From Candidatus Anammoxibacter sp. (lineage in GTDB: Bacteria > Planctomycetota > Brocadiia > Brocadiales > Anammoxibacteraceae), in contig JAIQZO010000052.1 of NCBI GenBank assembly GCA_021777055.1, forward strand, positions 1-33,899: a DNA stretch of 33,899 nt. The letters run 5' to 3'. How positions within the stretch are numbered: the stretch's first letter is position 1; every line of letters begins with the position of its first letter. Positions 15,369-24,155 of the stretch are shown here, piece after piece. A program made the position numbers and the translations under genes. The notes beneath the pieces are model-generated. The model saw nothing but the letters and a program-made list of their open reading frames with translations. It was not told the origin of the DNA and searched no databases.

Positions 15369-16379
15369 ATGCGAAATAATATAAGAATAATCAGTACTTT
15401 GTTGTTTATGTTTATCTCTATGGTTTATGTCGATATGGGGTGGTCTCAAAGCGAAGAAAAAGGACTGGAAAGTAGTAATATTATTATTAATCTTAAGAAG
15501 CATTCAATTGTAAATGGTAACAGTATACTCATAAGTGATGTCGCTTATGTAGAAAGCCTTGACCTTGATATGATTCTTAAGATAGACAATGTAAAATTGG
15601 GTCATCCACCACGACCAGGTCGTAAACGGATAATTGGGCGTGGAGAAATATTGAGAACACTGCACAATGTGGGGGTGGATGCGTCTGGCGTCCAATTTGA
15701 TGGAGCCGCTGAGGTTAAGATTGAAGTTAGACACATAACTATTACAGGTAATGAAATCGCTGATCATTCGCAAAAGTACTTGAGAAATAAACTGAATGAG
15801 ACTGACGAAAATTCAGTTGTAAAACTACAGAGAATTCCTAACGATCAGCGTGTACCACTGGGTTCAGGCGATGTAAAGTTGCGGTTTTCACGGGTGAGTG
15901 TTGGAAAGTCTGGCAGGCAGGCATATCTGTCAGTAGATGTTGTAGTTGATAATAGCGTCTATTCGTCATTGGGGTTAACATTTGATATCAAAAGATTTCG
16001 CAAAGTTGTTGTGGCTGTTGATGGAATAAAGCCTGGTAATATAATTAGAAATGATAATGTAGATATTGCTTCTGTAGAGGTAAGTAGGGTTTTTGATGAT
16101 ATCTTCACAAGTATAGATGATGTAGTTGGGATGGAAGTAAAAAGGCCTATTAGGCCTGGTGACGTTATTACTGGGAAAGCAATAAAGAAAAGACCTGCGA
16201 TGTATAAAGGTGATAGAGTTGTAATATTAATTAAATCCTCTGGACTTGAAGTTCGATCAAAGGGGATTTGCCAGGAAACCGGTGGACATGGAGAGATCGT
16301 TAAGGTGATGAATGTTGACACTAAAAAGATGCTTTTGGGCAGTGTGTTAAATGGCGGTATAGTAATGGTTGAGGGATAA
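15369..16379 (+). CDS. flgA: FlgA, P-ring assembly chaperone
   Basis: A 336-residue protein with a Sec signal peptide (about 1-26, ending VDMGWSQ), a variable central part, and a C-terminal SAF/FlgA domain (about 215-336): AVDGIKPGNIIRNDNV, DVVGMEVKRPIRPGDVITG, then KGDRVVILIKSSGLEVRSKG and GSVLNGGIVMVEG. FlgA is a periplasmic chaperone that helps FlgI form the P ring. It is longer than the ~220-residue enterobacterial form, the excess lying before the SAF domain. AAAGAGGTG precedes the ATG. Confidence 0.9.
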   Translation: MRNNIRIISTLLFMFISMVYVDMGWSQSEEKGLESSNIIINLKKHSIVNGNSILISDVAYVESLDLDMILKIDNVKLGHPPRPGRKRIIGRGEILRTLHNVGVDASGVQFDGAAEVKIEVRHITITGNEIADHSQKYLRNKLNETDENSVVKLQRIPNDQRVPLGSGDVKLRFSRVSVGKSGRQAYLSVDVVVDNSVYSSLGLTFDIKRFRKVVVAVDGIKPGNIIRNDNVDIASVEVSRVFDDIFTSIDDVVGMEVKRPIRPGDVITGKAIKKRPAMYKGDRVVILIKSSGLEVRSKGICQETGGHGEIVKVMNVDTKKMLLGSVLNGGIVMVEG

Positions 16380-16521
16380 TTCGCTTTATAAAAACTTCTT
16401 TTCTTGATTTTGTAGCTATAGTGGGAGACTGGATGCCGGAGGGAGTATTTAGCTTGAAGTAACCGTCACGGATAAACAAGTTTTTCCATGTCGTGTTAAG
16501 TTATTTGGTTCTAAGTATTAT

Positions 16522-17211
16522 ATGGGGGACATTCTGATGGTAGAACGTAAGTTTATAAATCGTATTTTTTTTGTAATGATATCTGTTTTTTGCCTTATAT
16601 TCGCGTTTTTCTGCTATTTACAGGCAGAAGCTTCCGGAGAATCTTTATGGACAAAAAGGGTCCCTGTTAATACAAACCTATTTGCCGATAACAGAGCCAC
16701 TGCTGTTGGGGATACAGTGACTATTGTGATCCACGAGCAAACGGATATTCTTGGAATAGAAGATAATGAATTAGAAGCTGAGACGGAATTTTCTTCAAAT
16801 ATAGATGCTTCTGAATTTTTTGTCGGGCGCAAGAGGAGTGAGAATGGTCAGGTCTCTTCATTTAACAATGCCCTTCCTAACATTACGGGTACACATAAAG
16901 CTGACTTTGATGCAGAAGGTGAATATGAGAGTAGTAGAGATATTAATTTTAAGCTTAGCGCTATAGTTATAGAGGTTTTAGGAAATGGAAATTTGTTAGT
17001 TGAAGGTAGAAGGTCCGTTAATGTTAACAAGGAAAGATACACGCTAAATGTTTCAGGGATAATCAGGCCCATCGATATTGACGAAGAGAATATTATAATG
17101 TCTGAAAAGATTACTAATGCAAATATTAGCCTTTCCGGAAAAGGGTTTCTTACTAGAAACGCAAGGCGTGGATGGGGTTATAGGATATTTGATGTTGTGT
17201 GGCCGTTTTAA
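16522..17211 (+). CDS. flgH: FlgH, L-ring protein
   Basis: FlgH features are clear: SLWTKRV, NLFADNRATAVGDTVTIVIHEQT, NLLVEGRRSVNVNKERYTLNVSGIIRPIDI and the C-terminal RRGWGYRIFDVVWPF. The L ring lets the rod pass the outer membrane. The frame opens at ATG 16522, but ATG 16537 is the likelier start because GGGGGA sits seven bases before it, giving 224 residues. The signal segment (RIFFVMISVFCLIFAFFC...QAEAS) has no standard L-x-G-C lipobox, unlike most FlgH, so cleavage by signal peptidase I near AEA-S is likely. A weak GG-N10-GC site (16423-16436) upstream could be a sigma-54 promoter. Confidence 0.93.
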   Translation: MGDILMVERKFINRIFFVMISVFCLIFAFFCYLQAEASGESLWTKRVPVNTNLFADNRATAVGDTVTIVIHEQTDILGIEDNELEAETEFSSNIDASEFFVGRKRSENGQVSSFNNALPNITGTHKADFDAEGEYESSRDINFKLSAIVIEVLGNGNLLVEGRRSVNVNKERYTLNVSGIIRPIDIDEENIIMSEKITNANISLSGKGFLTRNARRGWGYRIFDVVWPF

Positions 17212-17537
17212 GGATATCTTTCGTGAACGATTCCTTACTTATAATATTAATCGTGATGTGTAAAATCTTTGATTGTGTGTGGTAGTGGGTGTTTCTCTTT
17301 AATGGGTGTAAATAGTGAAAAAATGATCAACTCCAGGTAATTTTTTCAACTGTATAAATTGTTGATTATATTTTTTTTATTTGGTTTAACGACTTTTTGG
17401 TTTTGTAAGTGGTGTAAGAGTAACCAGATAGGATAAATTTTGGTTTGTTGTGTGATTATTCTTAACTTGGTATTTGATTTGCTATTAGATTAATTAGTTA
17501 ATCTATTTAATAAGTTTGTTTATGAATGGTGTAAATA
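17212..17537. other. Intergenic region between flgH and flgI
   Basis: No gene is visible. A weak hairpin CAAC/GTTG followed by a T-run (about 17348-17380) could be a minor terminator after flgH. The sigma-54-like site for flgI is at 17468-17483. Confidence 0.45.
17468..17483 (+). promoter_or_regulatory. Sigma-54-like promoter upstream of flgI
   Basis: TGGTAT-TTGAT-TTGCT has GG (17469-17470) and GC (17481-17482) ten bases apart and a canonical TTGCT -12 box. The predicted start near 17494 is about 44 bases before flgI. The -24 box departs from consensus in two bases. Confidence 0.45.
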
Positions 17538-18671
17538 ATGAAACGACTTTTCTGTTTAATAATGATATTTGTCATGAGTTTCTCTTTTATGTCTTTTCAC
17601 TTGAAAGATGCAAATGGTATTACCGCTAGGGTCAAAGATATTGCCTATGTACAAGGGGTTAGGGATAACCAGTTATATGGATATGGTATAGTTATTGGTC
17701 TGTCAGGTACTGGTGATTCTAAAAAGGTAATAAACTTTACGACTAGGATAATTTCAAATGTGTTTGAAAAGCTGGGTGTTGTAATTGCTGATCGTGAACA
17801 GGACTTTATATCAAAGAATATTGCAATAGTGATGGTGACGGCAGATATCCCTGCATTTGCTAAACCTGGAGCAAGATTGGATGTGCTTGTTTCAACCGTT
17901 GGTGATGCTAAGAGCCTAAAAGGTGGCGTTTTGATTCAAACACCTCTTCAAGGTGCAGACAATGAAGTTTATGCTGTTGCTCAGGGGCCGCTATCCATTA
18001 GTGGAGGGGAAAATCTTGTAGGAGATGCTCAACGGGTTGTAAAAGGGCACACGACGGTTGCTACTTTACCGTCTGGGGCAATAGTTGAAAAAGAGATAAA
18101 ATTTAATCTGTTTGATGAAAAATTTATCAATATTGTACTAAAGGATCCAGATTTTACAACGTCAACGAGGCTTGTTAGGGCAATCGATAATGTTTTTGGT
18201 GGAACTGCGTCGTCTGTTAGTCCCGCAATGGTTAGGGTTGAAGTTCCTGAATTTTACATAAATACGTCTAATATGGTAGAGTTTATCGCTGAGCTGGAAG
18301 AGATAAGTGTTTCTCCTGATGCAGTGGCACGTATCATTATTAATGAAAGGACAGGGACAATAGTTATAGGTCAGAATGTGCGTATTTCTACGGTAGCCGT
18401 GGCCCATGGTAATCTTACCATTACAATAACGGAAAGTCCTGAAGCTATTCAGCCTGCACCTTTTGGGGCTGGTAATACGGAGGTTATACCAAATACGAAC
18501 ATAGAGATAGATGAGACCAGGTCACAATTAAAGATAGTTCCTGAAGGGGCGACTGTCCAGGATGTAGCGAGAACTTTAAATGTCCTTGGTGTGGGGCCGC
18601 GAGATCTGATATCCATATTTCAGGCGATTAAAAAATCGGGCTCTTTGCATGCGGAATTAGTGATAATGTAA
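17538..18671 (+). CDS. flgI: FlgI, P-ring protein
   Basis: A 377-residue periplasmic ring subunit with a Sec signal peptide (MKRLFCLIMIFVMSFSFMSF...), the strongly conserved VKDIAYVQGVRDNQLYGYGI (about 32-51) and GLSGTGDS, TPLQGADNEVYAVAQGPLSI, ARIIINERTGTIVIG and the C-terminal LNVLGVGPRDLISIFQAIKKSGSLHAEL. The length agrees with the family. It forms the bushing around the distal rod at the peptidoglycan with FlgA help. A sigma-54-like site lies 44-70 bases upstream, and flgJ, flgN, flgK and flgL follow. Confidence 0.97.
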   Translation: MKRLFCLIMIFVMSFSFMSFHLKDANGITARVKDIAYVQGVRDNQLYGYGIVIGLSGTGDSKKVINFTTRIISNVFEKLGVVIADREQDFISKNIAIVMVTADIPAFAKPGARLDVLVSTVGDAKSLKGGVLIQTPLQGADNEVYAVAQGPLSISGGENLVGDAQRVVKGHTTVATLPSGAIVEKEIKFNLFDEKFINIVLKDPDFTTSTRLVRAIDNVFGGTASSVSPAMVRVEVPEFYINTSNMVEFIAELEEISVSPDAVARIIINERTGTIVIGQNVRISTVAVAHGNLTITITESPEAIQPAPFGAGNTEVIPNTNIEIDETRSQLKIVPEGATVQDVARTLNVLGVGPRDLISIFQAIKKSGSLHAELVIM

Positions 18672-18747
18672 AGCTGTATGTATATTTGTGGATAGAAAGC
18701 TTTAAAATTTTAAAGATTTGTAATAATGTTAACAAGGTAAGGGAATT

Positions 18748-19146
18748 ATGACAGATCCGATTACAGGTATTAAACCTGGTGGAATGCAAAATAGTCCTGA
18801 ATTGACCAAAGGGCAGAACAAGGTAGGAGATATTTCTGATAATTCTGCTATTAAAAATAAAAAGCTTTTAGGGGCGAAGTCGAAAAGAGAGGTGTCTGAT
18901 CCGGAAAATCGTAGTTTGGATAATGCATCAAAGGATTTTGAGAAGATTTTTGTTTCTCTTATGTTAAAAAGCATGTGGAAATCAATTCCGAAAGATGAAG
19001 AGTCTGAAACGCCTGGATCCAATATATATATGGAAATGGTTCAGTCCGCACTTGCCACTGAAATGGTTAAAGGTGAGGGCATGGGGATTGCAAAGATGCT
19101 TTCGGCAGAGTTTAAGAATAATGGAGCTGGTGGTAAGGTGAAGTAG
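18748..19146 (+). CDS. flgJ: FlgJ-type rod-binding protein, no muramidase domain
   Basis: A 132-residue protein corresponding to the N-terminal rod-binding half of FlgJ: ASKDFEKIFVSLMLKSMWKSIP (about 55-76), then YMEMVQSALATEMVKGEGMGIAKML. This part caps the growing rod. The peptidoglycan hydrolase half found in gammaproteobacterial FlgJ is absent, so another enzyme must open the wall. Single-domain FlgJ is common outside Proteobacteria. AAGGTAAGGGA precedes the ATG. It directly follows flgI. Confidence 0.88.
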   Translation: MTDPITGIKPGGMQNSPELTKGQNKVGDISDNSAIKNKKLLGAKSKREVSDPENRSLDNASKDFEKIFVSLMLKSMWKSIPKDEESETPGSNIYMEMVQSALATEMVKGEGMGIAKMLSAEFKNNGAGGKVK

Positions 19147-19224
19147 TTGTCCGGGCCTGTAACAGATAAATTTATCCTGAATTATGAATTTTATATTTTT
19201 ATATTAATAATAAGAGTCTACGTT

Positions 19225-19731
19225 ATGAGTAAACAAGTTAATAAATTGATAGATATTCTCCATGAAATGGTTGACGTCTTTGATAAACTTATGTCTAGCG
19301 CAAATAAAAAACAGAAGCAGATGATATTGCTTGACATGAATAGTTTGGAAAGGACGACAACGGAAGAGGGTAAGCTGTTGGATCATATCGTTGAACTGGA
19401 AAAGAGTTCAGGGCATGTATTGAATGAAATAAACGATATTTTCTTTAAAACAAATGCAATGGTTTTAGAAAAGTTGGTAAATTTAAGCGCTGATAATCAG
19501 CTTGTTGGTTGTGAGGAGTTAAATAAAGTTTATAAAAAACTTCTTGGTGTTACATCTAAGTTGAGGGAAATAAACAACAGGAACCAACAGCTTGCATCTA
19601 CATCCTTAGAAATGGTAAGAGATGCGGTAAAGTTTATCTGTAAGGAGCCAAGTGGCTTGGACCTTTATCAGCGATCGGGTAGATGTGATTTTACTGATTC
19701 GATGTTGAACCTCGTTGATACTCAAGCATAG
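19225..19731 (+). CDS. flgN: FlgN-type chaperone for hook-junction proteins
   Basis: A 168-residue, largely helical protein starting MSKQVNKLIDILHEMVDVFDKL with KKQKQMILLDMNSLERTTTEEGKLL, the layout of FlgN. FlgN binds FlgK and FlgL in the cytoplasm and delivers them to the export gate. The frame is open back to a TTG at 19147, but the 26 extra codons are hydrophobic and unlike the family, and the ATG at 19225 has AAGAG upstream, so I take the later start. The location between flgJ and flgK, its own clients' gene, supports the assignment. Confidence 0.8.
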   Translation: MSKQVNKLIDILHEMVDVFDKLMSSANKKQKQMILLDMNSLERTTTEEGKLLDHIVELEKSSGHVLNEINDIFFKTNAMVLEKLVNLSADNQLVGCEELNKVYKKLLGVTSKLREINNRNQQLASTSLEMVRDAVKFICKEPSGLDLYQRSGRCDFTDSMLNLVDTQA

Positions 19732-19834
19732 CTATGTGGGTATTGAGGGAAATCTAGCCTGAGATATTTATTTTGCTCCTGGTATGGAATTAATAAACAT
19801 TTATTAGTCATTAATTAGAAATCTTGAGAATATT

Positions 19835-21835
19835 ATGGGATTAGGATTAGAGATAGGTAAAACTGGAATACTTACTGCTCAGAAGGCAATGTTAACTGCT
19901 GGAAATAATATTGCCAACGCTAATACCCCTGGTTTTAGTAAACGTACTGCTATTGTAAGCTCTGCAACTCCATTTATAGATCCATCGGGTTTCACTATTG
20001 GAACAGGTGTTGGCGTATCTGAGGTAAGACGAGAGACCGTGGAGTTTCTAACTTTACGGTTGTTTGAAAAACAGTCTCTCTTTAATGGTGCGGAGGCTCG
20101 CAATCTACGTTTAACGGATTTGGAAGGCCTCTTTAATGAGCTTGGTGATTTTAGCCTTAAGAATACGATTTCTGGATTCTTTGATTCAGTGCAGGAACTT
20201 TCCAAGAGCCCGGACAGCGCAAGCGTTAGGGCTCAGCTTGTAGAAAAAGCAGATAGTATGGTTCAAACTTTTAACCAAATGGGCAAAGATATTGATGATA
20301 TGATCGCAAGGGTCAAGGATGATATTATCTCTACGGTAAATGAGGCTAATGGCCTGGCTGAAAAGATTGCAGATCTGAACAAAAATATAATTCAACTAAA
20401 TGCAACTGGTGTTTCTGCGGGTGAGCTTGAAGATCAACGTGATGTTTTACTGACCGATTTGAGTAAATTAATGGATACTAATGTAACAATTAGTGGTGAC
20501 AGCATTACAAAGAATACAAAATTTGGTGGAAGAGATCTTATATTGGCAGATATGGCGGCATTGTTAACAACAGAGGAAGATTCTGTGACTGGCGATATTT
20601 CCATAATTTTTAAGAGTGATTCTGTTACTGCAGTTCCTAATGGAGGAGCGTTAAAAGGCCTTATGGATTTCCAGACTGATGCAAATACTTTTAAGGCCGA
20701 ACTAGACAAACTGGCAGCTGCCTTAGCTGGTGAGTTTAACCGTATTCATAGTGAAGGGATAAATTTTAACGGGAGTTTCAGCTCTACTATAACGGGGAAG
20801 ACTGCTGTTAGTGATGCAACTTTGGCGTTAGATACTGTTAACTTGTTGCCATTTGAACCATCGTCTGGTGATATATTTGTTACCGTGACGGACTCATCTG
20901 GTTCTGCTGTAAAGACAAAGATTACAGTAGATGTAACAGCTGATACCTTAACGACGTTGGCCGCTAAATTAGATGGTGTTGCAAATTTAAGTGCATCTGT
21001 TGTGACCGTGGGCTCAAGTAATTTCTTGGAGATAACACCCACGAGTTCAGGTTTTACTTTTGATTTTTCTTCGTCGCTGGATCCCAATCCTGATTTGACT
21101 GCTTTTACTGGTGCCTCTGTAAGTGTTGATGGAACATACACAGGCGATGATAATGATACGTATACATTTACTGTCTTGGGTTCAGGTGGGACTGTTGGAA
21201 ACACATCTACTCTAACCATTGAGGTTAAAGATTCTGGAGGTGTTGTTATGCAAACCCTTGATGTTGGAGATGATTATGTGCCTGGTTCTGAAATAGATGT
21301 TATTGACGGGATAAAGATAGTTTTGTCCGGTGGCGTACTGGCTGGCGGTGATAATTTTTCAGTAGATGTCTTAAATGATCCTGATGAGACTAACCTTATT
21401 GCTACTATGGGTGTAAATGCATTCTTTTCTGGCAATACAGCAAATACAATAGCGGTTGACGCAAGTATTAAGAGTGATTTGTCTCTTATTGCTGCTGCAT
21501 CAAGTAATAGCGTGGGTGATAATGCTAACGCCTTGAGAATGAACGACCTGGAGTTTAAAAGGATAAGCAATGTAGATACTCTTAACGGAAGATCTTTAGG
21601 TGAGTTTATTTCTGAGACGGCAGCGCAAATTGGTTCTCAGGCAAATATCTCGGAGATTACAATGAAGACGCAGGGTAATGCACTTGAATCATTAAAGACT
21701 CTTAAGGAGCAAAGTGTTGGTGTTTCTATTGATGAAGAGCTGGCAGAGCTTTTAAAGTTTGAACAGATGTTTAATGCTTCCGCCAGGTTTATTTCTGCGG
21801 TAAATGAATCCATAGAGAGAATACTTCAGTTGTAG
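19835..21835 (+). CDS. flgK: FlgK, hook-filament junction protein 1
   Basis: A 666-residue protein with a typical N-terminus (GLEIGKTGILTAQKAML and NNIANANTPGFSKR, 27-40), helical DLEGLFNELGDFSLKNTISGFFDSVQELSKSP, the LEDQRD motif, a large beta-rich insert (about 310-540) and a C-terminus IDEELAELLKFEQMFNASARFI with VNESIERIL. It is longer than the ~550-residue enterobacterial form because of this insert. FlgK joins hook to FlgL and filament. It is exported by type III with FlgN as chaperone. The ATG at 19835 has only a weak ribosome site, suggesting translational dependence on flgN. Confidence 0.95.
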   Translation: MGLGLEIGKTGILTAQKAMLTAGNNIANANTPGFSKRTAIVSSATPFIDPSGFTIGTGVGVSEVRRETVEFLTLRLFEKQSLFNGAEARNLRLTDLEGLFNELGDFSLKNTISGFFDSVQELSKSPDSASVRAQLVEKADSMVQTFNQMGKDIDDMIARVKDDIISTVNEANGLAEKIADLNKNIIQLNATGVSAGELEDQRDVLLTDLSKLMDTNVTISGDSITKNTKFGGRDLILADMAALLTTEEDSVTGDISIIFKSDSVTAVPNGGALKGLMDFQTDANTFKAELDKLAAALAGEFNRIHSEGINFNGSFSSTITGKTAVSDATLALDTVNLLPFEPSSGDIFVTVTDSSGSAVKTKITVDVTADTLTTLAAKLDGVANLSASVVTVGSSNFLEITPTSSGFTFDFSSSLDPNPDLTAFTGASVSVDGTYTGDDNDTYTFTVLGSGGTVGNTSTLTIEVKDSGGVVMQTLDVGDDYVPGSEIDVIDGIKIVLSGGVLAGGDNFSVDVLNDPDETNLIATMGVNAFFSGNTANTIAVDASIKSDLSLIAAASSNSVGDNANALRMNDLEFKRISNVDTLNGRSLGEFISETAAQIGSQANISEITMKTQGNALESLKTLKEQSVGVSIDEELAELLKFEQMFNASARFISAVNESIERILQL

Positions 21836-21903
21836 TTGGTTTTGATCTTAAAATACTATTTATTATTTATTTTGTAAGTGCATAATAATCAATATTAAAA
21901 ACT

Positions 21904-23232
21904 ATGAGAGTTACACATCAGCAATTATATCAACCTCTGTTATTGGGGGCCCAGGATAGTGCTGCAAAACTTCAGGATACAAGGTCAAAGATAGCATCAG
22001 GGAAGGAGGTTAATACTACCTCAGACAATCCTCTTGCGGCTAGGAGGATAATGCGTTTTCAGGAGAAGATAAAGGATATAGACCAGTTTCTTGTCAATGT
22101 TAGGGATGGCAGTTCTTTGCTCAAAGTTGAAACGACATTCCTTGAGGATGTTAGCCAAAGTTTGCTTAGGGCAAGGGAGTTGATGAATGAGGCGGCTAAC
22201 GGATTTCTAACACAATCTGAAAGGGATGCTATTGCGGAGGAGATAAACTCTATACTGGGGAGAGTTCTGGATGATAGCAATGGTAAAAATGTTGACGATT
22301 TTGTCTTTGCTGGTAAAGGTGTAAGAACCAAACCATTTGAAGCAACTATTGTTAATGGTGAGATTAGTGCCGTTACTTATAAAGGAGATCGTAAAACTAC
22401 CGAATTTCAGATAAATGAAGGCGTAAACTTTAAGGTAAAAGAGGCGGGGTCGGATATCTTTATTGATAGCGATGGTGGATCGTCAACCGCAACACTTAAC
22501 CTTGGTGGCAATCTTTCCAAAAATGCTGCTATTAATTCAGAATCAAAGAACAGTGTTTCACTCTTTGACAGCAATGGTAAGCTCCATACGTTGGAATTGT
22601 CATTTGCAAAGAATACCGATGATGAATATACAGTTACAGTTTCAAGTCCTGAATCCGGCGTGACGTTTAGCGATGCAGTGCTCTCGGCAATCGCATTTAA
22701 TTCTGTTACTGGTTCTTTTGTCTCCCATGGGGACGATGATTCAGATTCTGACGGAGTTGCCGATATTAAGGTTGATTTTGGGTTAGGTTCTCAGACCGTA
22801 AATATTAATCTTAGCGGTATGTCGCAGATTAGTGAGGCTGTTAATATTAGTCTTGATAGTAAAGATGGTAAAGTTGGTGGCTATGGCATCTTTGACCTGT
22901 TGATTACTTTTCGTGATACTCTTAAGAACAAAGACGGCCTTACAGAGGAGGCGCAGGTAAGTAAAATAAGTCAGCTGTTAGCCCCTATAGATCAGGTATC
23001 AGATCACCTTTTTAAGAAAATCAGTGAGTTTGGTACTAAGATAAATAGTTTAGATAGTGCGGAAAGTAGACTTGAGGATTTAAGGATTCGATTTGATGAG
23101 TTACGATCCTCTGATGAAGATGCTGATATTGTTGAACTGATAACGGCACTGACATCTCAGGAAGCAGTTTTTGAGGCAGCACTCGCCTCCGGAGCAAGGG
23201 TCTCAAGGTTTACCCTTTTGAACTTTATTTAA
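21904..23232 (+). CDS. flgL: FlgL, hook-filament junction protein 3, with FlgE-like insert
   Basis: A 442-residue protein. The flagellin-like N-terminus (MRVTHQQLYQPLL; SKIASGKEVNTTSDNPLAARRIM, 28-50) and C-terminus (SLDSAESRLEDLRIRFDELRSSDEDADIVELITALTSQEAVFEAALASGA) are those of FlgL. Between them, about 196-326 strikingly resembles the D2 domain of the FlgE at 12255: FDSNGKLHTLELSF against FDSAGNQHTLNIEL, SSPESGVTFSDA against TSPETGAVFSDA, VDFGLGSQ against VDFGIGSQ, and SKDG. FlgL is normally about 300 residues, so the extra length is this insert. It links FlgK to the first flagellin ring. Confidence 0.93.
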   Translation: MRVTHQQLYQPLLLGAQDSAAKLQDTRSKIASGKEVNTTSDNPLAARRIMRFQEKIKDIDQFLVNVRDGSSLLKVETTFLEDVSQSLLRARELMNEAANGFLTQSERDAIAEEINSILGRVLDDSNGKNVDDFVFAGKGVRTKPFEATIVNGEISAVTYKGDRKTTEFQINEGVNFKVKEAGSDIFIDSDGGSSTATLNLGGNLSKNAAINSESKNSVSLFDSNGKLHTLELSFAKNTDDEYTVTVSSPESGVTFSDAVLSAIAFNSVTGSFVSHGDDDSDSDGVADIKVDFGLGSQTVNINLSGMSQISEAVNISLDSKDGKVGGYGIFDLLITFRDTLKNKDGLTEEAQVSKISQLLAPIDQVSDHLFKKISEFGTKINSLDSAESRLEDLRIRFDELRSSDEDADIVELITALTSQEAVFEAALASGARVSRFTLLNFI

Positions 23233-23297
23233 TATGCTTTTGGTCGCGGTGTTATATTATTTAATATCTGTTATTTATTTCATTTGAAGGGTTTTAA

Positions 23298-23792
23298 ATG
23301 AATATGTTATTGACTGTTAATTCCGAACAGTTCGGAGAAATTACTGTAACGCCGGATAGTGTTATCTCATTTGTTAAACCGATATTGGGGTTTAGTGGGT
23401 ATAATCAGTTTGTTATAGTGGAGGATAAGGAGCTTTTTCCTATACAGTGGATTCAGTCTGTTGAAGATTCAGGTCTGGCGTTTCCAATAATAAATCCTTA
23501 TCTGCTTAACCTTAAATATAAAATAGATCTACCATTGATAATGAAAGAAGCTATCAATCTAGATAAAAGTGACGAGGTATTGGTATTTACTCTTTTGGTA
23601 ATACCTTCTTGCCGGCTTGAAGACGTTAGGACAAATCTTAAAGCTCCTATTATTATTAATCCAGATAATAAACAGGCAATTCAATTGATATTAGACGATC
23701 CAGCATACCCCTTAAAGTACCATCTTTTCAGGGGACAGGGTGCTAATGAGAATAATAAAACAAGATTAAAAGAAGAGGTGCTGGGAAGCTAG
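23298..23792 (+). CDS. fliW: FliW, flagellar assembly factor and CsrA antagonist
   Basis: A 164-residue protein matching FliW in length and motifs: FGEITVTPDSVISFVKPILGF (about 12-32), LFPIQWIQSVEDSGLAFPIINP, and a tail with ILDDPAYPLKYHLF. FliW binds free flagellin. When flagellin is exported, FliW is released and binds CsrA, lifting CsrA repression of flagellin mRNA. It directly precedes csrA, the usual arrangement. GAAGGG precedes the ATG, and a second ATG two codons later is possible. The gap to csrA (114 bases) contains its own promoter-like palindrome. Confidence 0.96.
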   Translation: MNMLLTVNSEQFGEITVTPDSVISFVKPILGFSGYNQFVIVEDKELFPIQWIQSVEDSGLAFPIINPYLLNLKYKIDLPLIMKEAINLDKSDEVLVFTLLVIPSCRLEDVRTNLKAPIIINPDNKQAIQLILDDPAYPLKYHLFRGQGANENNKTRLKEEVLGS

Positions 23793-23818
23793 TTTTTTTT
23801 CTATTTACAGCTTTTGTT

Positions 23819-23858
23819 TTGTGATGTTTGTCCTATGTGTGTATAATTATACACACAT
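23819..23858 (+). promoter_or_regulatory. Promoter with 24-bp palindromic operator upstream of csrA
   Basis: TTGTGA (23819-23824) and TATAAT (23842-23847) are 17 bases apart, a good sigma-70-type promoter. The -10 box lies inside a perfect 24-bp palindrome (23835-23858, ATGTGTGTATAA and its complement), so a dimeric regulator bound there would block polymerase. Transcription would start about 50 bases before csrA, allowing csrA expression apart from the flagellar operon. Confidence 0.5.
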
Positions 23859-23906
23859 TATACGTGAACAGTTTTCTTAAATTAAGTTTTAAAAGGAGCA
23901 AATGTT

Positions 23907-24134
23907 ATGTTGGTCCTGACAAGGAAGTTAGGGGAAGAAGTTTCCATTGGCGATGAGATTACGATAAAGGTTGTTAGTATAAAAGGGAAGCAGGTGAAAC
24001 TTGGTATTGAAGCCCCTAAGTCATTACAGGTCCACCGAAGTGAAATTTATAAACAGATTCAAGAAGAAAATAAAATGGCTATAGGGGGAAAGACCGATTT
24101 GATAAACCAGATAGCTGCACATCTGAAAAAATAG
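23907..24134 (+). CDS. csrA: CsrA, carbon storage / translational regulator
   Basis: A 75-residue RNA-binding protein: [23 protein letters not shown] at the start, [22 protein letters not shown] in the core with the essential VHR (about 42-44). It binds GGA motifs in leaders and blocks ribosome access. In FliW-containing bacteria its key target is flagellin mRNA, and the flagellin leader at 6952-7050 has two GGA sites. A strong AAGGAG precedes its own ATG. The C-terminal tail is somewhat extended, as in non-gammaproteobacterial forms that bind FliW. Confidence 0.98.
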   Translation: MLVLTRKLGEEVSIGDEITIKVVSIKGKQVKLGIEAPKSLQVHRSEIYKQIQEENKMAIGGKTDLINQIAAHLKK

Positions 24135-24155
24135 AGCAAAAATTAATAATCGATA

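Noticed and set aside
19147..19224. Longer flgN with TTG start
   Set aside because: The extra 26 residues are hydrophobic and unlike FlgN. The ATG at 19225 has a reasonable ribosome site and gives a normal length.
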